From: Thalassospiraceae bacterium LMO-SO8
GTDB lineage: Bacteria; Pseudomonadota; Alphaproteobacteria; Rhodospirillales; Casp-alpha2
Reading direction: 5' to 3'
NCBI GenBank assembly: GCA_031655335.1
Contig: CP134226.1
Span: forward strand, 3,468,001 to 3,532,000
Length of the DNA: 64,000 nucleotides
The translations under genes were made by a program, and so were the position numbers. The notes under the pieces were generated by a model. It did no database searches and was not told where the DNA came from. It saw nothing but the letters and a program-made list of their open reading frames with translations. Below, piece by piece: positions 49,913 through 61,842 of this stretch. Every line of letters begins with the position of its first letter. The stretch's first letter is position 1.

Positions 49913-50749
49913 TTATAGGGAAACCGGGTGGGCCTTGGCCAGCCGGTCGAACGCCGCGAGCGTTTCTAGCACGCCCGGCATGTCGGTTAGATGAATCATG
50001 TTGGGGCCGTCGGACGGCGCCGTGTCCGGGTCTTCATGGGTTTCCATGAACACGGCGGCGACGCCCACGGCCACGGCGGCGCGGGCCAGCACGGGCGCGA
50101 ATTCCCGCTGCCCGCCGGATGTCGTGCCCTGCCCACCCGGCTGCTGCACGGAATGGGTCGCGTCGAACACCACGGGGCAGCCGGTCTTGGCCAGCACCGG
50201 CAGGGCCCGCATGTCGGACACCAGGGTGTTGTAGCCGAAGCTAGCCCCCCGCTCACACACCATGACGCGCTGATTGCCGGTGGATTTGATCTTGTCGACC
50301 ACGTTCTGCATGTCCCATGGGGCCAGGAATTGGCCCTTCTTGACGTTGATGGCGGCCCCCGTCTCGCCGGCGGCGAGCAGCAGGTCCGTCTGACGGCACA
50401 GGAAGGCCGGAATTTGCAGCACGTCGACCACGGTCGCGGCCTCGGCGCATTGCCCGGCGTCGTGCACATCGGTCAGCACGGGACAGCCGATCTGTTTCTT
50501 CACCGCCTCGAACACGGGCAAGGCCTTGTCCAGGCCCATGCCGCGCGGGCTGGTGGCGCTGGTGCGGTTGGCCTTGTCGAAGGACGTCTTGTAGATCAGC
50601 CCCATGCCCAACTTGCCGGTCATTTCCATGAGCGCGCCGGCCATGTCCAGCGCATGGTTCTGGCTTTCCATGGCGCAGGGCCCGGCGATCAGCACGAGCG
50701 GCAGGCCGTTGCCGATGTTCAGGTCGCCGACGGTGATCGAAGAGGACAA
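49913..50749 (-). CDS. kdsA: 2-dehydro-3-deoxyphosphooctonate aldolase (Kdo8P synthase)
   Basis: Makes Kdo-8-phosphate from arabinose 5-phosphate and phosphoenolpyruvate for lipopolysaccharide. The start is TTG at 50749, seven bases after AAGGAA, giving 278 residues; longer readings run into the gap before pyrG. Motifs: LIAGPCAMES (Cys25), KTSFDKANRTS, LTDVHDAGQC, FLCRQTDLL, FDATHSVQQPGG. Cys25 sits where the metal-independent E. coli enzyme has Asn26, so this is predicted to be the metal-dependent class. Between pyrG and eno. Confidence 0.94.
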   Translation of the reverse strand: MSSSITVGDLNIGNGLPLVLIAGPCAMESQNHALDMAGALMEMTGKLGMGLIYKTSFDKANRTSATSPRGMGLDKALPVFEAVKKQIGCPVLTDVHDAGQCAEAATVVDVLQIPAFLCRQTDLLLAAGETGAAINVKKGQFLAPWDMQNVVDKIKSTGNQRVMVCERGASFGYNTLVSDMRALPVLAKTGCPVVFDATHSVQQPGGQGTTSGGQREFAPVLARAAVAVGVAAVFMETHEDPDTAPSDGPNMIHLTDMPGVLETLAAFDRLAKAHPVSL

Positions 50750-50787
50750 GGGCGTTTCCTTAAAAGGCCGGTTAGACCAGATGTTGT

Positions 50788-52899
<2,112 letters not shown>

Positions 52900-52956
52900 T
52901 CAGTTGGGCCGCGTTTTACTGCGTTGCAAGGCCGATTACCAGGAGGTTTTGCGCCC

Positions 52957-53724
52957 TCACGCCACGGCCTCGGCAATCGCCCAGAAATCGTCGGCCTTCA
53001 GCGCCGCCCCGCCGATCAGCCCGCCGTCGACATCGGCCAGGGCCAGAAGCTCCGCCGCGTTGCCGGGTTTCATCGACCCGCCATAGAGAATGCGCACCCC
53101 CGCCGCCGCATCCGCACCGAACCGGCCGGCCAGCGATGCGCGGATCGCCGCGTGCATTTCCTGGGCGTCCCCGGGCGTCGCGGTCTTGCCCGTGCCGATG
53201 GCCCAGACGGGCTCGTAGGCGATGACCAGATTATCCGGGTTCGAGCCCTCGGGGACGGAGCCCGCGACCTGACCGACCACGACCTCGGCCGCGCGGCCGG
53301 CGTCGCGTTCCGCCTCGGTCTCGCCGACGCAGACAATGGCGCACAGCCCCGCCGCCTGCGCCGCCCGGGCCTTTTCCACAACCTGGGCGTCGGTTTCGTG
53401 ATGGTCCGTGCGCCGCTCGGAATGGCCGACAATGACGAAGTCGCAGCCGACCTGGGCCAGCAGGGCCGCGCTGACGTCGCCCGTATGGGCCCCCTGCTCT
53501 TTTCCATGGCAATCCTGGGCGCCCAGCGCCAACCCGCTTTCCTCGATTCGGGCGGCGATCATGGGCAACAGCGGAAACGGCGGGCACAGCGCCATGTCGA
53601 AGGCGGGTGGTGCGTCCAGCGCGGTCATGCGCCGGGCCAGTTCGCCGGCCAGGGAATCGACCTCGTCCAGCCCACCGTTCATTTTCCAGTTGCCCGCGAT
53701 CAGCGGCGTCCGCCCTTGGCTCAT
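52957..53724 (-). CDS. tpiA: Triosephosphate isomerase
   Basis: Interconverts dihydroxyacetone phosphate and glyceraldehyde 3-phosphate. The 255-residue TIM barrel has NWKMNG (active-site Lys), VGHSERR (catalytic His) and the AYEPVWAIGTGKTATP signature with the catalytic Glu, then GSMKPGNAAELLALADVDGGLIGGAAL, whose core is the phosphate loop GGAAL. Divergent from ppiD and upstream of secG. Confidence 0.96.
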   Translation of the reverse strand: MSQGRTPLIAGNWKMNGGLDEVDSLAGELARRMTALDAPPAFDMALCPPFPLLPMIAARIEESGLALGAQDCHGKEQGAHTGDVSAALLAQVGCDFVIVGHSERRTDHHETDAQVVEKARAAQAAGLCAIVCVGETEAERDAGRAAEVVVGQVAGSVPEGSNPDNLVIAYEPVWAIGTGKTATPGDAQEMHAAIRASLAGRFGADAAAGVRILYGGSMKPGNAAELLALADVDGGLIGGAALKADDFWAIAEAVA

Positions 53725-53846
53725 GTCACACCTATGTATTGGATGTATCGGATGGTTTCTCTTGCTGCGCCTCCTCTAACACAGGCCCCCCGGCAAGCCA
53801 ATCGGCAAGCCGCCGGAACGGCGCCGCAATCGGCGTCCAAGTGGTG

Positions 53847-53875
53847 TTGCGGGCGTTCCGCGCCCCCTCTATGAT
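53847..53875 (+). promoter_or_regulatory. Candidate promoter of ppiD
   Basis: TTGCGG (53847-53852) and TATGAT (53870-53875) are separated by 17 bp. The -10 box matches five of six consensus bases. About 42 bp lie between it and the ppiD start codon. Confidence 0.5.
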
Positions 53876-53917
53876 GCGCCGCCCCAAGGAGAAGGGCGCA
53901 ACCCAGAAGGATTTTCC

Positions 53918-55846
53918 ATGCTTCGTCAAATTCGCGAAAAGACCGGCTCACTCGTCGTCAAGATCATCCTCGGCCTGCTCGTCATCAGTTTCGGCGCCTG
54001 GGGTATCGGGGACATGGTCCAATTCCGTCCCGACGACCAGCCCGTCGCCGAAGTGGCCGGCAAGGAATTGTCGCGCCGCGACGTGGAAAACGAGGTCCGC
54101 CGCGAGATGGCGCGGCTCAATCCCCGGTTCGCCGGCCAGCTGACGCCGGAAACGGCGCGCCTTCTGGGCCTGCCGCAATCGGTTTTGGGCCAGCTGATCA
54201 ACGATATCCTGCTGACCAAGGCCGCGCATGACATGGATATCGCCGTGTCCGACACCATCGTGCGCGACGCCGTGCGCGCGTCCAACGCGTTCCGCAGCAA
54301 CCTGGGCGCCGGCGGCTTCGACCGTCAGAAGTTTCAGAACATGCTTTATCAGTTCGGCCTGACCGAACAGGAATTCCTGGAACGCGCGCGCCGCGAACTG
54401 GCCCGCGGACAGCTGCTCGACACGGTCGAGGCCGGCGTTGTGGCGCCCGACGTGCTGGCCGAGACCTTCTATCGCTACCGCGAGGAAACCCGCAGGGCGG
54501 AAACCCTGTTCGTGACCGACGCGGCGGCGCAGATCACGACCGAGCCGAGCGAACTTGAACTGCGCGCCTACCACAAGGCCAACCCGTCCGCCTTCACCGC
54601 CCCCGAATACCGCGCCATCACCCTGGCCGTGCTCAGCGCCAAGGGCCTGACCGACATCGCGGCGGTGACCGACGCCGATGTGGAGAAGACCTTCAAGGAA
54701 CAGGCGGAAACCTTGGGCACGCCGGAAAGGCGCGCCCTGTCGCAGATGGTCCTGCCCGATCAGGCGACCGCCGACAAGGCGGCCAAGGCGCTGTCCGAAG
54801 GACGGACCTTCGTCGACGTCGCCAAGGAATTCGCCGGCATGGACGAAGCCGGCACGGACCTGGGCACGGTCGCCCGTGACGAGGTTCTGACGGAAATCGC
54901 CGACGCGGCCTTCGCGGCGCCCGCGGGCGGCGTGACGCCCCCCCTGCCCGGCCCCGGCGGCATCGGGTTCTACATCGTCAAGGTGCGCGAGATCACGCCT
55001 GCCCATGTCGCCACCCTGGACGAGGTCAAGGACAAGCTGCGGGCGACGATCGCCCATGAACGCGCCATCGATGCGCTCTACACCCAGGTCAACCGCATGG
55101 AAGACGATCTGGGCAAGGGAGCGTCCATCGAAACCGTGGCGGAGGCCATGAACATCAAGGCGATGAAGATCGCGGCCCTGGATTCCAGCGGCAACGGCCC
55201 GGACGGCAAGCCGGCGGCGGGCCTGCCGGATAACGCCCAGGCCATCGTCGCCGCCGCCTTCGAAACCGAGGAAGGGACCGATTCCACCCTTCGTGAAATG
55301 GGCGACGACGCCTTCTTCGTGCTGCGCGTGGACAAGGTGACCAAGCCGGCGGTGCGTCCCTTCGAGACGGTCAAGGATCAGGTCAAGGCCGCCGTCATGG
55401 CCGAACGCAAGCGCGACGCCGCCCTGGCCTTCGCCAAGCAGTTGGCCGAACGTCTGAAAACGGTCGAGGATGCCAAGGCCGTCGCCGCCGATGCGGGGGT
55501 CGCCTATGCGGAAACCAAGGCCCTGAAACGCTATATGGCGCGCAGCCAGTCGGACCTTCCCGGCCAGGTGCTGCAGGATATCTTCACGCTGAACACCGGC
55601 GAGGCCAAGGTGACCCGTGCCGACGGCGGCTATTTCATCGCCCGCCTGAAATCCGTCACTCAGGCCGATCCGGCCGCCGACAAGACCGGCGTCGACACGA
55701 TGCGCCAAGAACTGGCGTCGGTGCTGAAGGATGATCTGGTCACGCAACTGGCGGGAGCCTTGCGCAAGGACCTGGGCGTGACCGTCCATCAGGACGTTCT
55801 GAACCAGATTCTGAACCCCGGCGCGACGCCGGCCGCGGCCAACTAG
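53918..55846 (+). CDS. ppiD: SurA N-terminal/parvulin domain protein (PpiD-like)
   Basis: A 642-residue, membrane-anchored periplasmic chaperone. The N-terminal anchor (about 10-30, SLVVKIILGLLVISFGAWGIGD) precedes a SurA_N-like helical domain (about 35-170), a parvulin-like PPIase region (about 270-370, ERRALSQMVLP ... EGRTFVDVAKEFAGMDEAGTDLG) and a C-terminal SurA-like region. E. coli PpiD lies at the SecYEG exit and helps new envelope proteins fold. AAGGA precedes the ATG. Divergent from tpiA, upstream of trpE by 26 bp. Confidence 0.9.
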   Translation: MLRQIREKTGSLVVKIILGLLVISFGAWGIGDMVQFRPDDQPVAEVAGKELSRRDVENEVRREMARLNPRFAGQLTPETARLLGLPQSVLGQLINDILLTKAAHDMDIAVSDTIVRDAVRASNAFRSNLGAGGFDRQKFQNMLYQFGLTEQEFLERARRELARGQLLDTVEAGVVAPDVLAETFYRYREETRRAETLFVTDAAAQITTEPSELELRAYHKANPSAFTAPEYRAITLAVLSAKGLTDIAAVTDADVEKTFKEQAETLGTPERRALSQMVLPDQATADKAAKALSEGRTFVDVAKEFAGMDEAGTDLGTVARDEVLTEIADAAFAAPAGGVTPPLPGPGGIGFYIVKVREITPAHVATLDEVKDKLRATIAHERAIDALYTQVNRMEDDLGKGASIETVAEAMNIKAMKIAALDSSGNGPDGKPAAGLPDNAQAIVAAAFETEEGTDSTLREMGDDAFFVLRVDKVTKPAVRPFETVKDQVKAAVMAERKRDAALAFAKQLAERLKTVEDAKAVAADAGVAYAETKALKRYMARSQSDLPGQVLQDIFTLNTGEAKVTRADGGYFIARLKSVTQADPAADKTGVDTMRQELASVLKDDLVTQLAGALRKDLGVTVHQDVLNQILNPGATPAAAN

Positions 55847-55872
55847 ACCCGGTCGGGCGGACGCGCGGACCC

Positions 55873-57387
55873 ATGAAGATCGAACCCGCATTTGACGGCT
55901 TCGCCGCGGCCTACGGGCGCGGGGAACCGCAGGTTCTCTGGACGTCGCTGGTCGCGGATGTGGAAACGCCCGTGTCGGCGTTCCTCAAGCTGGCGCGCGG
56001 CAAGCCCTACAGCTTCGTTCTCGAGAGCGTCGAGGGCGGCGCCGTGCGCGGCCGCTATTCGTTCATCGGACTGGAGCCGGACCTAATCTGGCGCTGCCAG
56101 GGCAATACGGCCGAGATCAACCGCGACGCCCTGGACGACCTGGAGGCCTTCGCCCCCTGCCCGGTCGCCGAGACCGAGGGGGCCATCGCGTCGCTGCGCG
56201 CGCTGGTCGCGGAATCCCGTATCGACCTGCCGGACGGCCTGCCGCCCATGAGCGCCGGGCTGGTCGGCTATGCCGCCTACGATACGGTGCGTCTGGTCGA
56301 AGACATTCCCGACGGCAACCCGGACACCCTGGGCATCCCCGACGGCGTGTTCATCCGGCCGACCGTGATGGCCGTGTTCGACACCATCAAGGACGTGATT
56401 TCCGTGTTCACGCCCGTCTGGCCCCGGGACGGCGTGGATGCGCAGAACGCCTACGGCATCGCCGTGGAGCGGCTGCGCCGCATCGTCGGTGATTTCGACA
56501 CCCCCCTGCCCGAGGCCGCGCGTGCCCACCCGGAAAGCGACGTGCCGGATCTTGCCCCCGCGTCCAACATGACCCAGGGCGAATTCCACGCCATGGTGGA
56601 AAAGGGCAAGGAATACATCAAGGCCGGCGACGTGTTTCAGGTCGTCCTGTCACAGCGTTTTTCCGTGCCTTTCCCCTATCCGCCGTTCGCCCTTTACCGC
56701 GCCCTTCGGCGGCTCAACCCCTCGCCGTTCCTGTTCTTCCTGGATTTCGGCGGCTTCGCCATCGTCGGCTCGAGCCCGGAAATCCTGGTCCGCGTGCGCG
56801 AGGGCAAGGTCACCATCCGGCCGATCGCCGGCACCCGGCGGCGCGGCAAGGACGCGGCCGAGGACCAGGAACTGGCCAACGACCTTTTGACCGATCCCAA
56901 GGAACTGGCCGAACACCTGATGCTGCTGGACCTGGGCCGCAACGACGTCGGCCGGGTGGCGGAAACGGGCACGGTGACGGTGACCGAACAGTTCAATATC
57001 GAGAATTATTCCCACGTCATGCACATCGTCTCCAACGTGGAAGGCAGGCTGAAGCCGGAACTGGACGCGCTGGACGCCCTGTATGCGGGCTTTCCGGCGG
57101 GCACCGTGTCCGGCGCGCCCAAGGTCCGTGCCATGGAGATCATCGACGAGTTGGAAAACGTGCGGCGCGGGGTCTATGCCGGCTGCATCGGCTATTTCGG
57201 CGCCGACGGCGACATGGACAGCTGCATCGCGCTGCGCACGGCCGTGGTCAAGGACGACACCATGTACGTCCAGGCCGGCGGCGGCGTGGTCCATGATTCC
57301 AGCCCCGAGGGCGAATACCAGGAAAGCATCAACAAATCCCGGGCCCTGATCCGCGCCGCCGAAGAAGCCGTGAAGTTCGCGGGATAG
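55873..57387 (+). CDS. trpE: Anthranilate synthase component I
   Basis: Makes anthranilate from chorismate with ammonia supplied by TrpG; first step of tryptophan synthesis. The 504-residue protein has the N-terminal tryptophan-binding LESVEGG and a chorismate-binding domain (about 230-500) with DVFQVVLSQRFSVPF, IVGSSPEILVRV, IRPIAGTRRRG, LLDLGRNDVGRVA, VSGAPKVRAMEIIDELE and QAGGGVVHDS. It ends 1 bp from the convergent deacetylase gene, which separates it from trpGDC. Confidence 0.96.
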   Translation: MKIEPAFDGFAAAYGRGEPQVLWTSLVADVETPVSAFLKLARGKPYSFVLESVEGGAVRGRYSFIGLEPDLIWRCQGNTAEINRDALDDLEAFAPCPVAETEGAIASLRALVAESRIDLPDGLPPMSAGLVGYAAYDTVRLVEDIPDGNPDTLGIPDGVFIRPTVMAVFDTIKDVISVFTPVWPRDGVDAQNAYGIAVERLRRIVGDFDTPLPEAARAHPESDVPDLAPASNMTQGEFHAMVEKGKEYIKAGDVFQVVLSQRFSVPFPYPPFALYRALRRLNPSPFLFFLDFGGFAIVGSSPEILVRVREGKVTIRPIAGTRRRGKDAAEDQELANDLLTDPKELAEHLMLLDLGRNDVGRVAETGTVTVTEQFNIENYSHVMHIVSNVEGRLKPELDALDALYAGFPAGTVSGAPKVRAMEIIDELENVRRGVYAGCIGYFGADGDMDSCIALRTAVVKDDTMYVQAGGGVVHDSSPEGEYQESINKSRALIRAAEEAVKFAG

Positions 57388-57388
57388 C

Positions 57389-58519
57389 CTAGCCGGAGGT
57401 CCCCGGCAGGCCTGTCTGGGCCGCCGACGGCTTGTGCAGCACCCTGGACACCCCGACCAGTTCGAACCCGTCCGCCTGAACCTTGGTCAGCCAAGTCTTC
57501 AGCGCGCGCAGGGTGATGTCGCGGGGATGGGCGATGGCGATGGCGATGCCGCGCTTGCGGGCCTCCGCCTCGACCTTGGCCAACTGTTTGTGGACGAAGG
57601 CCTCGTCGTCCTTGTGGTCGATGAACACGTCGCGGGTGGCGAAGGGCACCCCGGCCTCGCGCGCGGTCCTGGCGCCGACACTGTCGCGGCTGGTCACGGA
57701 ATCCAGGAAAAACAGCCCGCGCGCCTTCAATTCGCCCATGACCACGCGCATGCCCGCAAGATCGCGGGTAAAGCGGCTGCCCATGTGGTTGTTGATGCCC
57801 TGGTAGCCGGTCATCTGTTCCAGGTTCCAGCGCAGATTGGCCAGCAATTCGGCCTCCGGCGTGCCGGTCAGCAGCACGTTGGGGCCGGGATCGGCTTCCG
57901 AGCTTTCCGGCTCCATGGCGACGTGGAGCATGATCTCGTGGCCCAGGGCGGTGGCCTCGGCCGCCTGCTTCTTCAGGTCGCGGGCATAGGGCAGGAACGA
58001 CAGGGTCACCTTGGCCGGCAGTTTCATGGCGCGGGCCGAACGCCGCTGATCGACGCCCATGTCGTCGATCACGATGGCGATCATCGGCTTGGCGGCAAGC
58101 GGCGGCGGTGCGGCCTTGGGCAGCGGCGTCATGGCGGCGGCATCGGGGGCTTGCGGCTGTTCGGCGGCGCCTGGCGGGGTTTCGGGAAGCGCCGGCGCGG
58201 CCGGTTCCGGCCCCTCGACCCGGGCAATGGGCAGCGTAGGATAGCTGTCCGGCACGGGCACGGTTTCTGGCGCCGCCATCTCCGGCGCCGTCGCGGATTG
58301 CGTCACATGGCGGGGGGGCGGGGCCACGATCTCCGCGACCTGGCCCTGCTGCGCGGACGGATACCGAACGGTGGCCGGCGTGTCTTTGTGGCCGCCGCCG
58401 GACAGCATGACCACGACCAACACCAGAACCGCGCCCGCCAGGGCGCCCCCCAGCGCCGCGAGACGCACCGCAGGGTCCTTGATCGCCGTCTTGAATAGTC
58501 CGCTGGGCTGTTCCGTCAT
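57389..58519 (-). CDS. Divergent polysaccharide deacetylase family protein
   Basis: A 376-residue protein with an N-terminal membrane helix (about 18-40), a Pro/Ala-rich linker (about 45-120) and a NodB-like domain (about 130-365) of the divergent polysaccharide deacetylase family. The metal-site motif region is IAIVIDDMGVDQR, then LPYARD, LHVAMEPESSE, NNHMGSRFT and DSVTSRDSVG. The start is taken as the ATG at 58519; a GTG at 58528 is also possible. It lies antisense between trpE and trpG, facing away from trpG. The substrate is unknown. Confidence 0.87.
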   Translation of the reverse strand: MTEQPSGLFKTAIKDPAVRLAALGGALAGAVLVLVVVMLSGGGHKDTPATVRYPSAQQGQVAEIVAPPPRHVTQSATAPEMAAPETVPVPDSYPTLPIARVEGPEPAAPALPETPPGAAEQPQAPDAAAMTPLPKAAPPPLAAKPMIAIVIDDMGVDQRRSARAMKLPAKVTLSFLPYARDLKKQAAEATALGHEIMLHVAMEPESSEADPGPNVLLTGTPEAELLANLRWNLEQMTGYQGINNHMGSRFTRDLAGMRVVMGELKARGLFFLDSVTSRDSVGARTAREAGVPFATRDVFIDHKDDEAFVHKQLAKVEAEARKRGIAIAIAHPRDITLRALKTWLTKVQADGFELVGVSRVLHKPSAAQTGLPGTSG

Positions 58520-58889
58520 GGCTTTCACTTGAAGTTACGTCACGCCCGTTCTTGATCCGTGCTGGTACTCCTCCGCCCCCCGGGCCGTCAAGGTGGCGCG
58601 CGCGCCCGGATCGCCGAAATCCGCCGGTCCCGCCCCGCCGCCCGCCGATCCCCGGGTGTCCGCGACCTAAGGTCACGCCGCTGCGCTTGGTGCGATAACC
58701 CGCATGAATTGTTGACGACGGACGCCCGTAAAAAGCCCTGGCCAGGCGGCCGAACTCTACCGATATATGCTGTTCCACGGGGGCTAATGTCCTTGACCCG
58801 CGGCGACGCCAAGGGGCATTGTGGCGCCCGATTTACGGCTCCTGTCCGGCATTCCGCCGGCATGTCAGAAACCATGTCCAAGGTGTTGA
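58520..58889. other. 370-bp intergenic region before trpG
   Basis: No gene is recognised here; two open frames (58559-58951 and 58588-58881) have shadow-like Arg/Pro-rich composition. A possible promoter TTGACC (58793-58798) and CATTGT (58817-58822), 18 bp apart, lies before trpG, with a weak -10 match. No Trp-codon-rich leader peptide was seen, so a classical attenuator is not supported. Confidence 0.5.
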
Positions 58890-59474
58890 ATGTTTGTCCT
58901 TATCGACAATTACGACAGCTTCACGTTCAACCTGTGGCACTACCTGGGTGAACTGGGCGCCGAGGTCACCGTTCACCGCAACGACGTGGTGACGCCGGCA
59001 GACGTTCTCGCCCTCAAGCCGCAGGGCATCGTGATCTCTCCCGGGCCCTGCGATCCCGACAAGGCGGGCATCTGCCTGGACCTGATCGCCGCCGCCGCCG
59101 GCAAGGTGCCGATCCTGGGCGTATGCCTGGGCCATCAGTGCATCGGCCAGGCGTTCGGGGCCAAGATCGTGCTGGCGCCCAAGCCCATGCACGGCAAGGT
59201 GTCGACCATCACCCATGACGGCACCGGCGTGTTCGCCGGGATCGACAGCCCGTTCACGGCGACCCGCTACCATTCCCTGACCATCGACCCGGCGACGGTG
59301 CCCGACTGCCTGCGCGTCACCGCCCGCAGCGAGGACGACGTGATCCAGGGCATCGCCCACCGCGACATGCCGATCTACGGCGTTCAGTTCCATCCGGAAA
59401 GCATCGCGTCCGAGAACGGCCACACGCTGCTGCGGAACTTCATCGGCATGACCGGCGCCAAGGCCGCGGCATGA
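58890..59474 (+). CDS. trpG: Anthranilate synthase component II (glutamine amidotransferase)
   Basis: Supplies ammonia from glutamine to TrpE. The 194-residue class I amidotransferase starts [19 protein letters not shown], with the oxyanion region [12 protein letters not shown], nucleophile Cys79 (LGVCLGHQ) and the His-Glu of [10 protein letters not shown]. Stop and trpD start overlap by four bases (ATGA). First gene of trpGDC-moaC-moeA, preceded by a 370-bp gap. Confidence 0.96.
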   Translation: MFVLIDNYDSFTFNLWHYLGELGAEVTVHRNDVVTPADVLALKPQGIVISPGPCDPDKAGICLDLIAAAAGKVPILGVCLGHQCIGQAFGAKIVLAPKPMHGKVSTITHDGTGVFAGIDSPFTATRYHSLTIDPATVPDCLRVTARSEDDVIQGIAHRDMPIYGVQFHPESIASENGHTLLRNFIGMTGAKAAA

Positions 59475-60493
59475 GCGACGCGCTCAAACCTTTCCTGGCC
59501 AAGGCCGCCGACGGCACGGCGCTGACCGCCCGGGAGGCGGAGGACGCGTTCACCGTCATCATGTCGGGCGAGGCCACCTCGGCGCAGATCGCGGGGCTTC
59601 TCATGGCGCTTCGCGTGCGTGGCGAAACCGTCGACGAAATCACCGGCGCGGTGCGCGCCATGCGCGCCAAGATGCTGCCCGTCACGGCCCCCGCCGGGGC
59701 CATCGACGTGGTCGGCACGGGCGGCGACGGCTCGGGCACCTACAACGTGTCGACCGGCGCGGCCCTGGTCGTCGCCGGCTGTGGCGTGCCCGTGGCCAAG
59801 CACGGCAATCGGGCGCTGTCGTCGAAGTCCGGCGCGGCGGACGTGCTGACCACGTTGGGCGTCAACCTGGACGCGGATTTGCCGCTGGTTGAGCGGGCGA
59901 TTGCGGAGGCCGGGATCGGATTCCTGATGGCGCCCCGTCACCACACGGCCATGAAACACGTCATGCCGGCGCGGGTCGAAATGGGTATCCGCACGATCTT
60001 CAACATCCTGGGCCCCCTGTCCAACCCGGCCGGGGTCAAACGCCAGTTCACCGGCGTGTTCGCCCGTCAATGGGTCGAGCCGCTCGCCCAGGTCCTGAAA
60101 AACCTGGGATCGGAAGCCTGCTGGGTGGTGCATGGCGAGGACGGCCTGGACGAGCTGACGACCACGGGACCGTCGTTCGTCGCCCAGTTGAAGGACGGCG
60201 CCGTTACGACCTTCACCGTGACGCCCGCCGACGCGGGCCTGCCGACGGCCAGGCCCGAAGACCTCAAGGGCGGCTCGCCCGCGGTTAATGCCCAGGCGAT
60301 CCGCGACCTTGTCGCGGGCCAAAAGGGCCCCTACCGTGATATCGTGCTGTTCAACGCGGCGGCGGCGCTGGTCGTCGCGGGCAAGGTGGACGACCTGGCG
60401 TCGGGCGTGGCCAAGGCGGCGCAGGCCATTGACGGCGGGGCGGCGGCACAGGCCCTGGACCGATTGGTCGCCATCACAAACGGGGGGACATGA
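59471..60493 (+). CDS. trpD: Anthranilate phosphoribosyltransferase
   Basis: Adds phosphoribose from PRPP to anthranilate. The 340-residue protein has the family motifs [20 protein letters not shown] (PRPP and anthranilate loop), [35 protein letters not shown] and [12 protein letters not shown]. Starts inside the trpG stop (ATGA) and ends one base before the trpC ATG, so the operon is tightly coupled. Confidence 0.97.
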   Translation: MSDALKPFLAKAADGTALTAREAEDAFTVIMSGEATSAQIAGLLMALRVRGETVDEITGAVRAMRAKMLPVTAPAGAIDVVGTGGDGSGTYNVSTGAALVVAGCGVPVAKHGNRALSSKSGAADVLTTLGVNLDADLPLVERAIAEAGIGFLMAPRHHTAMKHVMPARVEMGIRTIFNILGPLSNPAGVKRQFTGVFARQWVEPLAQVLKNLGSEACWVVHGEDGLDELTTTGPSFVAQLKDGAVTTFTVTPADAGLPTARPEDLKGGSPAVNAQAIRDLVAGQKGPYRDIVLFNAAAALVVAGKVDDLASGVAKAAQAIDGGAAAQALDRLVAITNGGT

Positions 60494-60494
60494 G

Positions 60495-61310
60495 ATGGCT
60501 GAAAAACCCGTCAACGTGTTGGATAAGATCATCGCCGACAAGCGCGCCCACGTGCTCGCGCAGAAGAATAACGTCAGTCTGCAAGACCTTAAAAAACAAG
60601 CGCATGAGCAATCGGCGCCACGCCGGTTCTTGCATGCCTTGCGGCATGCGTCGCGAAGCGGTTTCGGGCTGATCGCCGAGATCAAGAAGGCCTCGCCCTC
60701 GCAGGGCGTGATCCGTGCCGATTTCGACCCGCCCGCCCTGGCCCGTGCCTACGAAGCCGGCGGGGCGACCTGCCTGTCCGTGCTGACGGACGAGCCCTAT
60801 TTCCAGGGCCGGCCCGAATACCTGATGGCCGCGCGGGCGGCCTGCGCCCTGCCCGTGCTGCGCAAGGATTTCATGATCGACACCTATCAGGTGGTCGAAG
60901 CCCGGGCCATGGGGGCGGATTGCATTCTGCTGATCATGGCGGCGCTCGACGACGCGACGGCCCGGGATCTGGAACATTGCGCCTTCGACCTGGGCATGGA
61001 CGTGCTGATCGAGGTTCACGACACGGCCGAGCTTGACCGGGCGCTGCGCCTGCAAAGCCCCTTGATCGGCATCAACAACCGTGACCTGACGACCCTCAAG
61101 GTGTCTCTGGAAACCACGGAACGCCTGGCCCGCGGCGTGCCCGACGACCGCGTCCTGGTCAGCGAAAGCGGGCTGAATTCCGGGGCCGATCTGAAACGCA
61201 TGGCGACCGCCGGGGCGCGCTGCTTTCTGATCGGTGAATCCCTGATGCGTCAGGACGACGTCGAAAGCGCCACGCGCACCCTGCTGTCGACCGCGCGGGC
61301 GGCGGCCTGA
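60495..61310 (+). CDS. trpC: Indole-3-glycerol phosphate synthase
   Basis: Closes the indole ring in tryptophan synthesis. The 271-residue TIM barrel starts at the ATG at 60495. Motifs: [14 protein letters not shown] (substrate-binding Lys), [60 protein letters not shown]. Not fused to TrpF. A long N-terminal helix (about 1-45) is Lys/Arg/Gln-rich. The next gene is moaC. Confidence 0.96.
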   Translation: MAEKPVNVLDKIIADKRAHVLAQKNNVSLQDLKKQAHEQSAPRRFLHALRHASRSGFGLIAEIKKASPSQGVIRADFDPPALARAYEAGGATCLSVLTDEPYFQGRPEYLMAARAACALPVLRKDFMIDTYQVVEARAMGADCILLIMAALDDATARDLEHCAFDLGMDVLIEVHDTAELDRALRLQSPLIGINNRDLTTLKVSLETTERLARGVPDDRVLVSESGLNSGADLKRMATAGARCFLIGESLMRQDDVESATRTLLSTARAAA

Positions 61311-61342
61311 GGCCAAGCATCAAGCATAAGGACAACGCGGGC

Positions 61343-61822
61343 ATGGCCGACGATTTCACCCATCTGGACGCCGAGGGCAACGCCGTCATGGTCGACGTCT
61401 CGGCCAAGGACGCGACGGAACGCACCGCCACGGCCAAGGGCAGCGTCATCATGGCGCCGGAAACGCTTCAGCACATCCTCGACCGGGGCGTCAAGAAGGG
61501 CGACGTGCTGTCGGTGGCGCAATTGGCCGGCATCATGGCCGCCAAGCGCACGCCGGACCTGATTCCGCTCTGCCATCCCCTGATGCTGACCTCGGTCAAG
61601 GTCGATCTGACCTGCGACCCCGCGCGTCATGCCGTGGATATCCAGGCGACCTGCCGCCTGACCGGCCAGACGGGGGTCGAGATGGAGGCCCTGACGGCGG
61701 TCACCGTCGCGGCGCTCACGGTCTATGACATGTGCAAGGCCGTCGACCGCGGCATGCGCATCGAGGACGTGCGCCTGACCCACAAATCCGGCGGCAAGTC
61801 CGGCACCTTCGATGCTGCCTAG
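61343..61822 (+). CDS. moaC: Cyclic pyranopterin monophosphate synthase
   Basis: With MoaA converts GTP to cyclic pyranopterin in molybdenum cofactor synthesis. The 159 residues include [40 protein letters not shown], the catalytic [27 protein letters not shown] and [12 protein letters not shown]. It lies 32 bp after trpC and 20 bp before moeA. Confidence 0.96.
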   Translation: MADDFTHLDAEGNAVMVDVSAKDATERTATAKGSVIMAPETLQHILDRGVKKGDVLSVAQLAGIMAAKRTPDLIPLCHPLMLTSVKVDLTCDPARHAVDIQATCRLTGQTGVEMEALTAVTVAALTVYDMCKAVDRGMRIEDVRLTHKSGGKSGTFDAA

Positions 61823-61842
61823 CCCCTAGGAACCCCGCCGCC

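Noticed and set aside
53791-53811. Two copies of CGGCAAGCC with 3 bp between, in the tpiA/ppiD gap
   Set aside because: Short GC-rich repeat with no clear relation to a promoter box.
53948-55891. 647-codon frame opposite ppiD
   Set aside because: It mirrors ppiD codons; composition is Gly/Arg/His-rich and the plus-strand gene is well supported.
58588-58881. 97-residue minus-strand frame in the trpG upstream gap
   Set aside because: No ribosome site and Arg/Pro-rich composition like a random high-GC frame.
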